The notes under the pieces were generated by a model that worked only from the letters and a program-made list of their open reading frames with translations, was not told the DNA's origin and made no database searches. A stretch of 6,008 bases of DNA from an uncultured Victivallales bacterium (lineage in GTDB: Bacteria; Verrucomicrobiota; Lentisphaeria; Oligosphaerales; JAFGRS01): the NCBI GenBank assembly GCA_903834675.1, contig CAILKC010000274.1, positions 1 through 6,008 on the forward strand, read 5' to 3'. The position numbers and the translations under genes are program-made. Below are positions 1 through 5,726 of this stretch, one piece after another; the stretch's first letter is position 1; each line of letters begins with the position of its first letter.

Positions 1-2
1 CT

Positions 3-138
3 GACCCTGAACCCTGTTTTCCTCTCCGCCAGTCTCCCTGTCCGTCTCCTCCAGTCGCCGTTTCCCCGTCTCGCCGTCTCGCCGTTTCCTGAACCCCAGG
101 ACCTGAGGTGTCACCACCTACGGAACTGACCTGCGCCC
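3..138 (+). repeat. Left arm of a 136-bp perfect terminal inverted repeat
   Basis: Bases 3-138 are the exact reverse complement of 5868-6003: position i pairs with 6006-i, and I found no mismatch when comparing block by block. Identity stops abruptly at both sides (2/6004 outside, 139/5867 inside). The arm has two parts. The outer part is a pyrimidine-rich octamer ladder (18-89) bracketed by two direct copies of CCTGAACCC (6-14 and 88-96). The inner part (97-138) is a mixed-sequence segment with a small palindrome, GGTGTCACC (107-115). It could be a transposon-type TIR, two opposed copies of a dispersed repeat, or a repeat at which an assembly ended. No transposase lies between the arms. Confidence 0.95.
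18..89 (-). repeat. Degenerate octamer tandem repeat (left copy)
   Basis: Read on the minus strand, this block divides cleanly into nine 8-mers: GGAAACGG, CGAGACGG, CGAGACGG, GGAAACGG, CGACTGGA, GGAGACGG, ACAGGGAG, ACTGGCGG, AGAGGAAA. The approximate consensus is SGAGACGG. Units 1-4 and 6 are close to consensus and the rest have decayed. One strand is almost all purine with scattered C and T, the other almost all pyrimidine. No spacers separate the units, so this is a low-complexity microsatellite-like array and not a CRISPR. Confidence 0.85.
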
Positions 139-142
139 CTCT

Positions 143-296
143 TCAGCCCTGCAGGGGCGTCATAGCTGGCCGCGCGGTGCCCATGGGCTGTCGGTATGCC
201 GCCCCGGCAGGGCTCAATCTCGTTTTGGATTCCGTTCCCAGGGCGGAGCCCTGGGCTGAGGAAGGGCCGCGCTTTCAGTGCTCCGCGGCGTCTGGC
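143..296. repeat. Palindrome-rich dispersed-repeat-like segment, non-coding
   Basis: The segment starts just inside the left inverted repeat and contains a run of short palindromes: CCCTGCAGGG (147-156), a perfect 8-bp stem with a 3-nt loop, CCCAGGGC/GCCCTGGG (237-255), and CCGCG/CGCGG (267-271 with 284-288). Phrases such as TTCAGCCCTGCAGGGGCG and GAGCCCTGGGCTGAGG resemble short interspersed elements that I recall from planctomycete-like and related genomes. That family link is from memory, not a search. Reading frames through it (90 aa on +, 66 aa on -) have no recognisable protein character and look like repeat read-through. Confidence 0.4.
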
Positions 297-394
297 ATTC
301 GCGCCTACCACCCGGAAAATCCGAGGGAAATTGCGCTTGCAGATTATCCTAGACGGTCACTACTCAGGTATCCGGTTTGAGCGTGGCTCGTCCC

Positions 395-421
395 CGTTTG
401 TAGTACCGTCTTCAGGCTTAA
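395..421. repeat. Short GTAGTACCG-type palindromic repeat motif, degenerate
   Basis: The string CGTTTGTAGTACCGTCTTCAGGCTTAA contains an imperfect palindrome around CCGTCTTCAGGCTT. It resembles a GTAGTACCG-plus-hairpin motif that I remember as a dispersed repeat in several environmental bacterial genomes. A second small inverted repeat, CGTCTCGGAGACG, follows at 427-439. Only one copy occurs in this window, so the repeat status rests on recollection. Confidence 0.25.
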
Positions 422-442
422 TCCCTCGTCTCGGAGACGGAC

Positions 443-471
443 TTGGCGAGTCGATCGTCTTTCTCTATATG
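443..471 (+). promoter_or_regulatory. Candidate sigma70-type promoter for the UroD-like gene
   Basis: TTGGCG (443-448) is followed after exactly 17 nt by TATATG (466-471), a good match to -35/-10 hexamers in a region that is locally less GC-rich than its surroundings. Initiation near 478 would give a leader of about 120 nt before the ATG at 600. A second -10-like TACAAT occurs at 488-493 but has no fitting -35. The call rests on sequence pattern only. Confidence 0.4.
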
Positions 472-512
472 CGAACCGCGGATCTCATACAATCCGAGCC
501 GCTGGAAGGCGC

Positions 513-557
513 CCTGGCGGGGCAACACTTTCCCCGGTATAGTCCCCGCGCGCCAGG
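513..557 (+). other. Stem-loop in the leader of the UroD-like gene
   Basis: CCTGGCG (513-519) pairs perfectly with CGCCAGG (551-557). As an alternative or partly competing fold, CGGGG (518-522) pairs with CCCCG (532-536). The outer 3' arm overlaps AGGAG at 555-559, a ribosome-binding-like string that lies too close to the ATG at 561 to serve it well. The stem could be a simple leader structure or part of a regulatory switch; no known riboswitch consensus was recognised. Confidence 0.3.
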
Positions 558-588
558 AGTATGTGGTGTCGTGACCGCCCGACCCGTT

Positions 589-592
589 GGAG
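589..592 (+). promoter_or_regulatory. Ribosome-binding site that sets the UroD-like start
   Basis: GGAG lies 7 nt before the ATG at 600, an ideal spacing. The upstream in-frame ATG at 561 has AGGAG only 1 nt away, and its extra 13 residues (MWCRDRPTRWSQP) look unlike the family. The start at 600 is therefore preferred. Confidence 0.7.
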
Positions 593-599
593 TCAGCCT

Positions 600-1685
600 A
601 TGTCGATTCGCTTCACTGAGGCACAGTGGCAGGCTCGCAAGCGCGATGCGGAGGCGTGGTGGCAGGGCCGGCTTGACCGCCCGCTGGTTCCCCTCTGGGT
701 GCATCGTCCTGACCCCAGTCGCCCGGCCCCGGCCCAGCCCTTCCGGCACTGGACCTGCGGCTACGGCCCCGAGGTCAGCGCCGAGCAGATTGTCGACACC
801 TGGGAGGCCCAGCTCAGTTCGTTCGACTTCAGGGCTGACGCCTTCCCCTATGTCTTCAGCAATTTTGGCCCGGGTGTGCTGGCGGCTTTTCTTGGCTGCA
901 AGGCGGATTTTGACGGCAACACGGTGTGGTTTCATCCGGCGCAGGACCGGGTTCTGGCGGAGCTGACGCCGCGGGTTGACTGGCAGCACCCCTGGCTCGG
1001 GCGTATCGCCGACCTGACCCGGAGCGCGGCAGCGCGTTGGCAGGGCAATGTCATCGTCTCGTTCACCGATCTTGGGGGTAACCTGGACATCCTGGCCAGT
1101 TTTCGGCCGAGCGAGCAGCTCCTGCTGGACCTCTACGATTGCCCCGAACAGGTTGAGCGGGTTCTATGGGAGGCGCACGAGACCTGGTGGCAGTGCTACG
1201 AGCACTTCGACCGCCTGTCGCCGGCCCGGCCGGGGACCACCTCCTGGGCCGGCATCTACTCGCCGGGGCGCACCTATATGCTGCAGTGTGACTTCTGCTA
1301 CATGATCTCGCCGCAGATGTTCGACCGTTTCGTCAAACCTGAGCTGGCGGCAACCTGCAAGAGACTGGATCACGCCTTCTACCATCTCGATGGCGTCGGC
1401 GAGCTTCCTCATCTCGACTCTCTGTTGGAGATTCCGGAACTGCACGGGGTGCAGTGGGTGCCGGGCGCGGGCCAGAAGCCGCCGCATGAATGGCCCGAGG
1501 TCTACGCCAAGATCCTCAAGGCCGGCAAGTTGGCGCAGTTCATCGGCGGCGACCTGCACGGGTTTCAGCGCCTGGTCGACCGTCTGGGCACGGCCAAGGG
1601 CTTTGTGCTCGGTACGGTGAACATCAAGCCCGCGAAACTGGATGAGACCGCCCGGTTGCTCGAGCAACTCGGGGTGCCGCTGTGA
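600..1685 (+). CDS. Uroporphyrinogen decarboxylase superfamily protein (MtaA/CmuA-like, orphan type)
   Basis: A 361-residue soluble protein without signal peptide or membrane segments, matching the usual length of UroD-fold (TIM-barrel) proteins. Family-like stretches are a DLGGNLDILASFR block (157-169), CDFCYMISPQMFDRFVKPEL (230-249), which matches the conserved 'SPxxFxxFxxP' region of UroD/MtaA proteins, YHLDGVGELPHLD (261-273), and the GGDLHG turn (316-321). Members of this superfamily either decarboxylate uroporphyrinogen or move methyl groups to and from corrinoid cofactors. The divergent 'uroporphyrinogen decarboxylase family' proteins common in environmental PVC and Armatimonadota genomes have no settled reaction. 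The His-x-Cys zinc motif of true MtaA-type methyltransferases is replaced here by HLDG (262-265), so neither heme synthesis nor classical methyl transfer should be assumed. The gene stands alone on the + strand and converges on the minus-strand operon. Superfamily assignment is firm; function is open. Confidence 0.9.
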   Translation: MSIRFTEAQWQARKRDAEAWWQGRLDRPLVPLWVHRPDPSRPAPAQPFRHWTCGYGPEVSAEQIVDTWEAQLSSFDFRADAFPYVFSNFGPGVLAAFLGCKADFDGNTVWFHPAQDRVLAELTPRVDWQHPWLGRIADLTRSAAARWQGNVIVSFTDLGGNLDILASFRPSEQLLLDLYDCPEQVERVLWEAHETWWQCYEHFDRLSPARPGTTSWAGIYSPGRTYMLQCDFCYMISPQMFDRFVKPELAATCKRLDHAFYHLDGVGELPHLDSLLEIPELHGVQWVPGAGQKPPHEWPEVYAKILKAGKLAQFIGGDLHGFQRLVDRLGTAKGFVLGTVNIKPAKLDETARLLEQLGVPL

Positions 1686-1736
1686 GCGTGCCGGACGCCG
1701 CTGGCCTGCTGCTAGTGCTCGGAGGGCAGCGCTCAC
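1682..1736 (+). terminator. Terminator-like long-range stem after the UroD-like gene
   Basis: GTGAGCG (1682-1688, including the TGA stop) is perfectly complementary to CGCTCAC (1730-1736), with about 41 nt between. The following bases are CCTTCAG, without a T-run, so this is not a classical Rho-independent terminator. The long loop makes it weak evidence. Confidence 0.2.
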
Positions 1737-1837
1737 CCTTCAGCTGTGAAGAATCGGGGTAGGGGTCGGTATCGTGATCGTGCCTGGCTTGTATGAGACT
1801 TGCAGCTACCTAGTATGACACAAGGCGCTTCTTATTC

Positions 1838-1869
1838 CGCCCCTCGTCCGCCGCGGCGGACGAGGGGCG
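1838..1869. repeat. Perfect 32-nt palindrome between convergent genes
   Basis: CGCCCCTCGTCCGCCG (1838-1853) is followed immediately by its exact reverse complement (1854-1869). As RNA it would form a very stable hairpin of about 14 bp plus a 4-nt loop on either strand. It sits in the gap between the two convergent transcription units, where a bidirectional terminator is expected, but neither side has a T-tract. It may act as a Rho-independent-like barrier, an mRNA 3'-end stabiliser, or a dispersed palindromic unit. Confidence 0.8.
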
Positions 1870-1870
1870 T

Positions 1871-1922
1871 TGGAGGGCGCCGCTGCGTCGGCGCCGCGGC
1901 GGCCACGCAGGGCCGCCCTCCA
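1871..1922. repeat. Imperfect 18-bp inverted repeat, GC-rich hairpin
   Basis: The arms 1871-1888 and 1905-1922 are complementary at 16 of 18 positions and begin TGGAGGGCG. The 16-nt loop is itself GC-rich and partly self-complementary. It starts one base after the 32-nt palindrome, so the two could stack or compete as alternative folds. The clean, long arms resemble a short palindromic mobile unit. No second copy is seen here. Confidence 0.6.
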
Positions 1923-1924
1923 GG

Positions 1925-2039
1925 CGATCCGGCTCGTCCCGGCCGGATCGGAATGAGAACCGCGTCGGCAAGTCTCATTCTGATATGTCCGGCCGCAGCC
2001 GGGTGCCTGGCTGAACCACGTAAGGTGGCTTACGGCCGG
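1925..2039. repeat. Three further hairpins in the convergent intergenic region
   Basis: Stem 1 is CGATCCGGC/GCCGGATCG (1925-1933 with 1942-1950), 9 bp with an 8-nt loop. Stem 2 is GAATGAGA/TCTCATTC (1951-1958 with 1973-1980), 8 bp with a 14-nt loop, abutting stem 1 directly. Stem 3 is CCGGCCG/CGGCCGG (1989-1995 with 2033-2039), 7 bp around a 37-nt middle. With the two hairpins upstream they fill almost all of 1838-2039. Reading frames here (for example 131 aa on + from 1800) are arginine/alanine/glycine-rich and look non-coding. Confidence 0.55.
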
Positions 2040-2057
2040 CGCTCGGGGAACAGCCCC

Positions 2058-3392
2058 TCACCACGTCTCCCAGTGCGCGTCCGGAATGGGGCGCGGGCGC
2101 GGCGTCTCCAGTTCGTCGCTGGCGCGGGAGCTTGCCGCCGGATCATTCGGGCCGCCGCTTTGCGGGGTAGCGGCCGGGCGGGCCGCGAGCAGTAGGGCCG
2201 CCGCCAGAGCGGCAATCAGCGCGCCCCGCTCGAAGCTGAGGATTCCCGGGGCAGCGTCGGCGCGGGGCTGGAGGCCGCGACAGCGTTCGAGCAGGTAGCC
2301 CGTCGGACAGAGGTGCTGACACCAGGATCTGGGGAGGATCATGGCCACGAAAAGCGCCCCGCCGGCCAGAGCGAGGGCGGGCCAAGGCGCCGAGCGCCAC
2401 TGGAAGACGGCGAAGGGCTCGACGGCAGTCAGGTCGATGGCGACTCCGGCCACGAGCAGCACATAGAGAGTGATCAGGCCGGCGCCGCGCACGGCGTGGA
2501 GGGGCGCGGCGAGCAGTCGCGGCAGCCGGGGTTGCCACCAGGGCCACAGGAAGCCGGTCAGGTCCTGGGCGCCGCCGAAAGGGCAGGCGTAGGCGCAGTA
2601 GAAATTGCGTCCGGTCAGCACGGGAATCAGCAGGGCAACGGTAGCAAGGGTGGCCAGGAACGGGAAGCGCCCCCACGGCACGCCGTGCGCCAGCCAGTTT
2701 TGGGCGATGACCAGGGAGAGACAAGAGCCGGCCAGCAGTCCGAGCACGATGACCGAAGCCAGGCGCACCAGCAGGCGCAGGGGGGCCCAGCGGCTGCCGC
2801 CGAGAAAGCTCAACAAGGCCAGGGCCAATACTCCCCACGGGAGCCCATGCGTCCACGGCCGACGTAGGGCGGGCGGTCGCGCCGCGGGGGCGCCTTGGGC
2901 GGCGAGGGTCTGCTGCACCGAGCCGCTGATTGCCAGGCTGGTCGCCGTGGCGCCGCTAATGGCGTCTACCGGTTTGGCGCTGGCCACCGCGGTCGTCAGC
3001 CCGTTCCAGGTGTTCAGCAGACCCTCTTCGACGACGTATTCCACGAAGGTCGGGCTCTCGGCGTTCTGCCTGAGCCTCACGCCCACCACCAAGCCCTCAG
3101 GCGACAGGCCGATGACGCACGGCAGCGGGCCGCCGTAGCCAGGATTCCTGGCGGCGACGGGACAGGTATCCAGCAGCGAGCCCAGTACGCCGCCTGTCGC
3201 ATCCATGACCGCGATGGGCCGGTCGGGCGAGATGGGGCCGAGCGCCGCCGCGGCCGGAAATAGCTCCCGGGCCAGGTCCACCGTCACGGGGGGGACGTCG
3301 AGGACGCCACGGGCAGACCGCGTCCGCAGATGCAGCACCGCCGCCAAGCCGGCCAGGATGAGGAATGGCAGGATGGAACGCGACGGCCGCAC
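2058..3392 (-). CDS. FMN-binding, CxxxCP iron-sulphur membrane protein (NosR/NapH/RnfG-like)
   Basis: A 444-residue inner-membrane electron-transfer protein. Residues 7-22 form an N-terminal membrane helix. Residues about 75-165 form an FMN_bind-type domain: GYGGPLPCVIGL (85-96), an ESPTF segment (112-116) in the place of the usual ETPG, and DAISGATATS (143-152), which fits the Dxx(S/T)GA(T/S) signal for covalent flavin attachment, with T149 as the expected site. About six hydrophobic segments follow (roughly 186-199, 212-231, 244-260, 303-321, 336-353, 389-404). They enclose CAYACP (266-271) and CQHLCP (358-363), the paired CxxxCP motifs of the NosR/NapH polyferredoxin family. C-terminal CxxCxxC ferredoxin domains are absent, so it is shorter than NosR. 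The start is GTG, with GGGAG 8 nt upstream inside the preceding gene; the gap to that gene's stop is 2 nt. It probably passes electrons across the membrane to a periplasmic acceptor. The acceptor is unknown, and no nitrous-oxide reductase is nearby. Confidence 0.88.
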   Translation of the reverse strand: MRPSRSILPFLILAGLAAVLHLRTRSARGVLDVPPVTVDLARELFPAAAALGPISPDRPIAVMDATGGVLGSLLDTCPVAARNPGYGGPLPCVIGLSPEGLVVGVRLRQNAESPTFVEYVVEEGLLNTWNGLTTAVASAKPVDAISGATATSLAISGSVQQTLAAQGAPAARPPALRRPWTHGLPWGVLALALLSFLGGSRWAPLRLLVRLASVIVLGLLAGSCLSLVIAQNWLAHGVPWGRFPFLATLATVALLIPVLTGRNFYCAYACPFGGAQDLTGFLWPWWQPRLPRLLAAPLHAVRGAGLITLYVLLVAGVAIDLTAVEPFAVFQWRSAPWPALALAGGALFVAMILPRSWCQHLCPTGYLLERCRGLQPRADAAPGILSFERGALIAALAAALLLAARPAATPQSGGPNDPAASSRASDELETPRPRPIPDAHWETW

Positions 3393-3394
3393 GC

Positions 3395-5044
3395 TCAGCT
3401 CTCCCGGCGGGAGGCGCTGTGCTGGGCGGCGCTGGCCGCCTGGCGGTAGCGCTCAGCGAAGAACTCGGCCCAGGCGCGGGTGCGGGCAATGCGCCCCAGG
3501 GGAGTCCGCAGGTCGGCGACAACGCGATCGCACTCGGCATAGGAAAAGGGCAGTTCCCGGAGCAGCTCCATGGCTTCCGGGGCCGCCGCTGGCCCCCCGG
3601 CACGGATGATCTCGCGCCACGCTTCCTGGAGTTCCGGATGGCAGTCGATCACCATCACCCGCACCAGAACCCGAATCAGATCGAAGTAGCGCCCGGTCCA
3701 TTCGGGATGGTACACAAAGCGCTCCGCCAAGGCAAAGGGCTGGGCTTGGGGGTCGGACATGCGGCCCCGGTCTGCCGGGGTATACAGGTCGCGGCGCACC
3801 GGCAGGCGGCGCAGGGCATAGCGCCGCGGTCCGCCTGGGGTGCCCACGCGGTAGTCCCAGAGCTGTTGTCCAGGCCGGGACATGACAAAGTCCACAAAGG
3901 CTTCGGCCAGATCGCGGTGTGGCGCCCCGCGCAGGATGCCGATCGGGTCCGCAGACACCGAGGAGCCACCCTCGGGGGTGACGTAGACCATGGTTTCACG
4001 CCCGACGTGCAGGCCCTCCCACTCGGCCTGCGAGGTGCCGTAGAAGTCGATGCACATGCCGGTAGCGACCTCGCCACGCGCCACGTCGACGGGGACTTTG
4101 CCGGCCGAGAAGGTGAAGTAGCGCGCGTTGGCGCCGATCAGCCGCACCAGCAACAGCGCCTCGGACCAGCCTGCCGAGACGGCTTCTGCCAGGGCCGCGG
4201 GCGTGGTCTGCGCTTCGCCCTGCGGTCGGCGCCGGGCGACTTCCTCGTTCATCACCTGCTGCAAGATCATCTCGAAGCACTTGTTGATGGAGCCGCTCTT
4301 GGAGGGGTCGGCGGCGCCGACTTGGCGGAAGAGGCGCGGGTCCGCGAGGTCACGCCAGGTGTGTGGCAGCGCGGCCGGGTCCGTGATCGCATAGCCCAGC
4401 TCTGCCAGGGAGTCGAGATTCGAGCAGATGCCGAAGGACGACAGGCAGGCGCCATAGTAGCGATCCTGGGGATCGTACCAGACCTCGCCGCTGAGGTTCT
4501 GGCTGAGCTGGGGCGACTCGGGGGAGAGTAGCTCCGGGTGGCGCTGCCGCAGACCCGAGGGCACCAGCAGTCCCATGTCGGCCAGGCGAGCGAGATCGAA
4601 TTGGCCGCCGCCGAAGAGGACGTCGATGCCGACCTCGGCCTGGCTGGCCAGGAAGGCTTGCCGCGCTGCCCAGGCGGTTTCGGAGGCGTCGGCCTGCTTC
4701 AATCTGCGGTTCAGGCAGGCGGCCTCGACGGCGGTCGTCCAGTCGCGTCCGGAGGACTCCCACAGACGCCGGAAGGCGGCCATGTAGCCACTCTCGAGGA
4801 AACGCACGATCTCGGTGGTGCCGCCCGGCGTGCGCCAGTCGATGTCGACCTCCATCCCCAGGTTTTCAACGCAGTGGCGCCGGAAGGCCTGCTCGAACTC
4901 GAAGCGGATAGCCTCGTTGTGTGGGCTGACGATGACGAGTTGCCGGCTCCGCGCGTTGTCGCGCACCTCGGTGCGGCGCAGGAGCACCGGCAGCGCGATG
5001 ATCAGGGCCAGGGGCAGCGCCGCGAAGACGAGTTTCCTCAGCAT
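3395..5044 (-). CDS. Membrane-anchored extracellular solute-binding protein (ABC type, Fe3+/polyamine-like class)
   Basis: A 549-residue protein. The N-terminus has a positive start (MLRK) and a hydrophobic stretch at 5-22 followed by RR, with no lipobox cysteine and no clear AxA cleavage site, so it is probably tethered by a signal anchor with the rest in the periplasm. Binding-protein features are VSPHNEAIRFEF (39-50) at the first beta strand, DWRTPGGTTEI (69-79), DVLFGGGQFDLARL (141-154), YYGACLSSFGICSN (196-209), TWRDLADPRLF (229-239) and GAADPSKSGSIN (243-254). The last four match the ligand-cleft regions of class II binding proteins of the FbpA/AfuA/PotD type. It is longer than the usual 320-360 residues because of an insertion around 85-135 and a helical C-terminal extension of about 120 residues. 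The ligand cannot be read with confidence. It lies 35 nt after the protease gene and 2 nt before the FMN/Fe-S gene. No permease or ATPase is in the window. Confidence 0.88.
   Translation of the reverse strand: MLRKLVFAALPLALIIALPVLLRRTEVRDNARSRQLVIVSPHNEAIRFEFEQAFRRHCVENLGMEVDIDWRTPGGTTEIVRFLESGYMAAFRRLWESSGRDWTTAVEAACLNRRLKQADASETAWAARQAFLASQAEVGIDVLFGGGQFDLARLADMGLLVPSGLRQRHPELLSPESPQLSQNLSGEVWYDPQDRYYGACLSSFGICSNLDSLAELGYAITDPAALPHTWRDLADPRLFRQVGAADPSKSGSINKCFEMILQQVMNEEVARRRPQGEAQTTPAALAEAVSAGWSEALLLVRLIGANARYFTFSAGKVPVDVARGEVATGMCIDFYGTSQAEWEGLHVGRETMVYVTPEGGSSVSADPIGILRGAPHRDLAEAFVDFVMSRPGQQLWDYRVGTPGGPRRYALRRLPVRRDLYTPADRGRMSDPQAQPFALAERFVYHPEWTGRYFDLIRVLVRVMVIDCHPELQEAWREIIRAGGPAAAPEAMELLRELPFSYAECDRVVADLRTPLGRIARTRAWAEFFAERYRQAASAAQHSASRRES
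3401..3413 (-). promoter_or_regulatory. Hairpin enclosing the ribosome-binding site of the FMN/Fe-S gene
   Basis: On the minus strand CTCCC-GCC-GGGAG forms a 5-bp stem with a 3-nt loop, and its 3' arm (3405-3401) is the Shine-Dalgarno of the GTG start at 3392. The hairpin lies within the last codons of the binding-protein gene. Ribosomes finishing that gene would melt it, which fits translational coupling of the two proteins. Confidence 0.45.
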
Positions 5045-5063
5045 CGTCAGAAGGCCTTTTCAA

Positions 5064-5079
5064 CCCGGTCCGTGCCGGG
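5064..5079 (-). other. Small intercistronic stem-loop after the protease stop codon
   Basis: Immediately after the TAG of the protease gene (5082-5080) the minus strand reads CCCGG-CACGGA-CCGGG, a 5-bp GC stem with a 6-nt loop, followed by TTGAAAAGG. It may tune the ratio of the first gene to the second or protect the upstream 3' end. The run after the stem is too short in T to be a full terminator. AAGG within it is the best available ribosome-binding site for the ATG at 5044, though its spacing is long (10 nt). Confidence 0.35.
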
Positions 5080-5712
5080 CTATCCGACCCACGCATGCGC
5101 CACGGCGTGGATGTGGTTCGCCATCAGGTCAGCCGTGCCATAGATGATTCGGCTGGCGGGCGTGAACAGCAACACCGTGATCAGTACCCAGCTTACCATA
5201 TTCACCCGCTCGGGGGCCACCTGGCGCAGAGGCGGCAGGAAGAAACTAACGATGGCCCAGCCGTCAAAAGGCGGCACCGGAAGCAGATTCAGCACGCCGA
5301 GCAGGCAGTTTGCCTGCAGTCCAGAGCGGAACACCAGGAGCAGCGGCTCGGCCCCGGGCGCCAGTCGCAGCGTGAGCGTGTAGGCCATTCCGCAGACGAC
5401 CGCCAGAACGAGGTTGGTGCCCGGCCCGGCAAAGGCGACCAGCGCCGCGCTCCAGGAATGACGGAAGCGCGAAGGAATCACCGGCACGCTGCCCCAGGCA
5501 ATGCCAAATAAGGCCAGGGCCAGCAAGGACATCCAGCCCATCAGCCGCCGGGGGTCAAGGGTGCCGTAGCCGTTGCGCACGGCCGTATCGTCCCCCTCGA
5601 CGTAGGCGGCCCAGGCATGGGCGGTCTCATGAACACAGACCGAAAAGGCCACGATGCCGACCCAGGCAACGAAGCGCGCGGGGTCGCTGAACAACTGCTC
5701 GGCAAACACCAT
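5080..5712 (-). CDS. Site-2-protease-family membrane metalloprotease (M50)
   Basis: A 210-residue, very hydrophobic protein with the M50 layout. HETAH (28-32, the HExxH zinc site) lies in the first membrane helix, AGPGTNL (95-101) in the central helix, and NLLPVPPFDGW (142-152) supplies the third zinc ligand D150. A GDDTAVRNGYGTLDPRR segment (40-56) matches the conserved 'GD.TA...G..TLNP' loop of the family. There are about five to six membrane segments and no PDZ or CBS domain, so this is the small type. These enzymes cut transmembrane segments of substrate proteins, often anti-sigma factors or remnant signal peptides. The ATG at 5712 is the first start after an in-frame TAA, and GGGG precedes it by a few bases. 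The gene heads the operon, which raises the possibility that a membrane-anchored neighbour is a substrate; this is speculative because many such genes are bystanders. Confidence 0.92.
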   Translation of the reverse strand: MVFAEQLFSDPARFVAWVGIVAFSVCVHETAHAWAAYVEGDDTAVRNGYGTLDPRRLMGWMSLLALALFGIAWGSVPVIPSRFRHSWSAALVAFAGPGTNLVLAVVCGMAYTLTLRLAPGAEPLLLVFRSGLQANCLLGVLNLLPVPPFDGWAIVSFFLPPLRQVAPERVNMVSWVLITVLLFTPASRIIYGTADLMANHIHAVAHAWVG

Positions 5713-5726
5713 GTCATCCCCATCTT

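Noticed and set aside
18..89. CRISPR array
   Set aside because: Units are 8 bp with no unique spacers, and no cas genes are present.
561..599. Upstream ATG extending the UroD-like protein by 13 residues
   Set aside because: AGGAG is only 1 nt from this ATG and the added residues are unlike the family N-terminus. The ATG at 600 has GGAG at 7 nt.
472..599. Cobalamin riboswitch upstream of a corrinoid-related gene
   Set aside because: No B12-box-like sequence or matching architecture was seen in the leader.
465..989. 174-residue open frame on the minus strand at the start of the UroD-like gene
   Set aside because: It overlaps the confident UroD-like coding region in antisense and has no recognisable domain or ribosome-binding site.
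1838..1869. Classical Rho-independent terminator
   Set aside because: The stem is perfect and GC-rich but neither side is followed by a T-run, so it is recorded as a palindrome only.
1800..2195. 131-residue + strand open frame in the convergent gap
   Set aside because: It runs through five hairpins and into the antisense of the FMN/Fe-S gene, and has low-complexity Arg/Ala/Gly composition.
3365..4531. 388-residue open frame on the + strand
   Set aside because: It lies antisense to the binding-protein gene, has histidine/glycine/alanine-rich composition typical of a GC-rich shadow frame, and shows no family motif.
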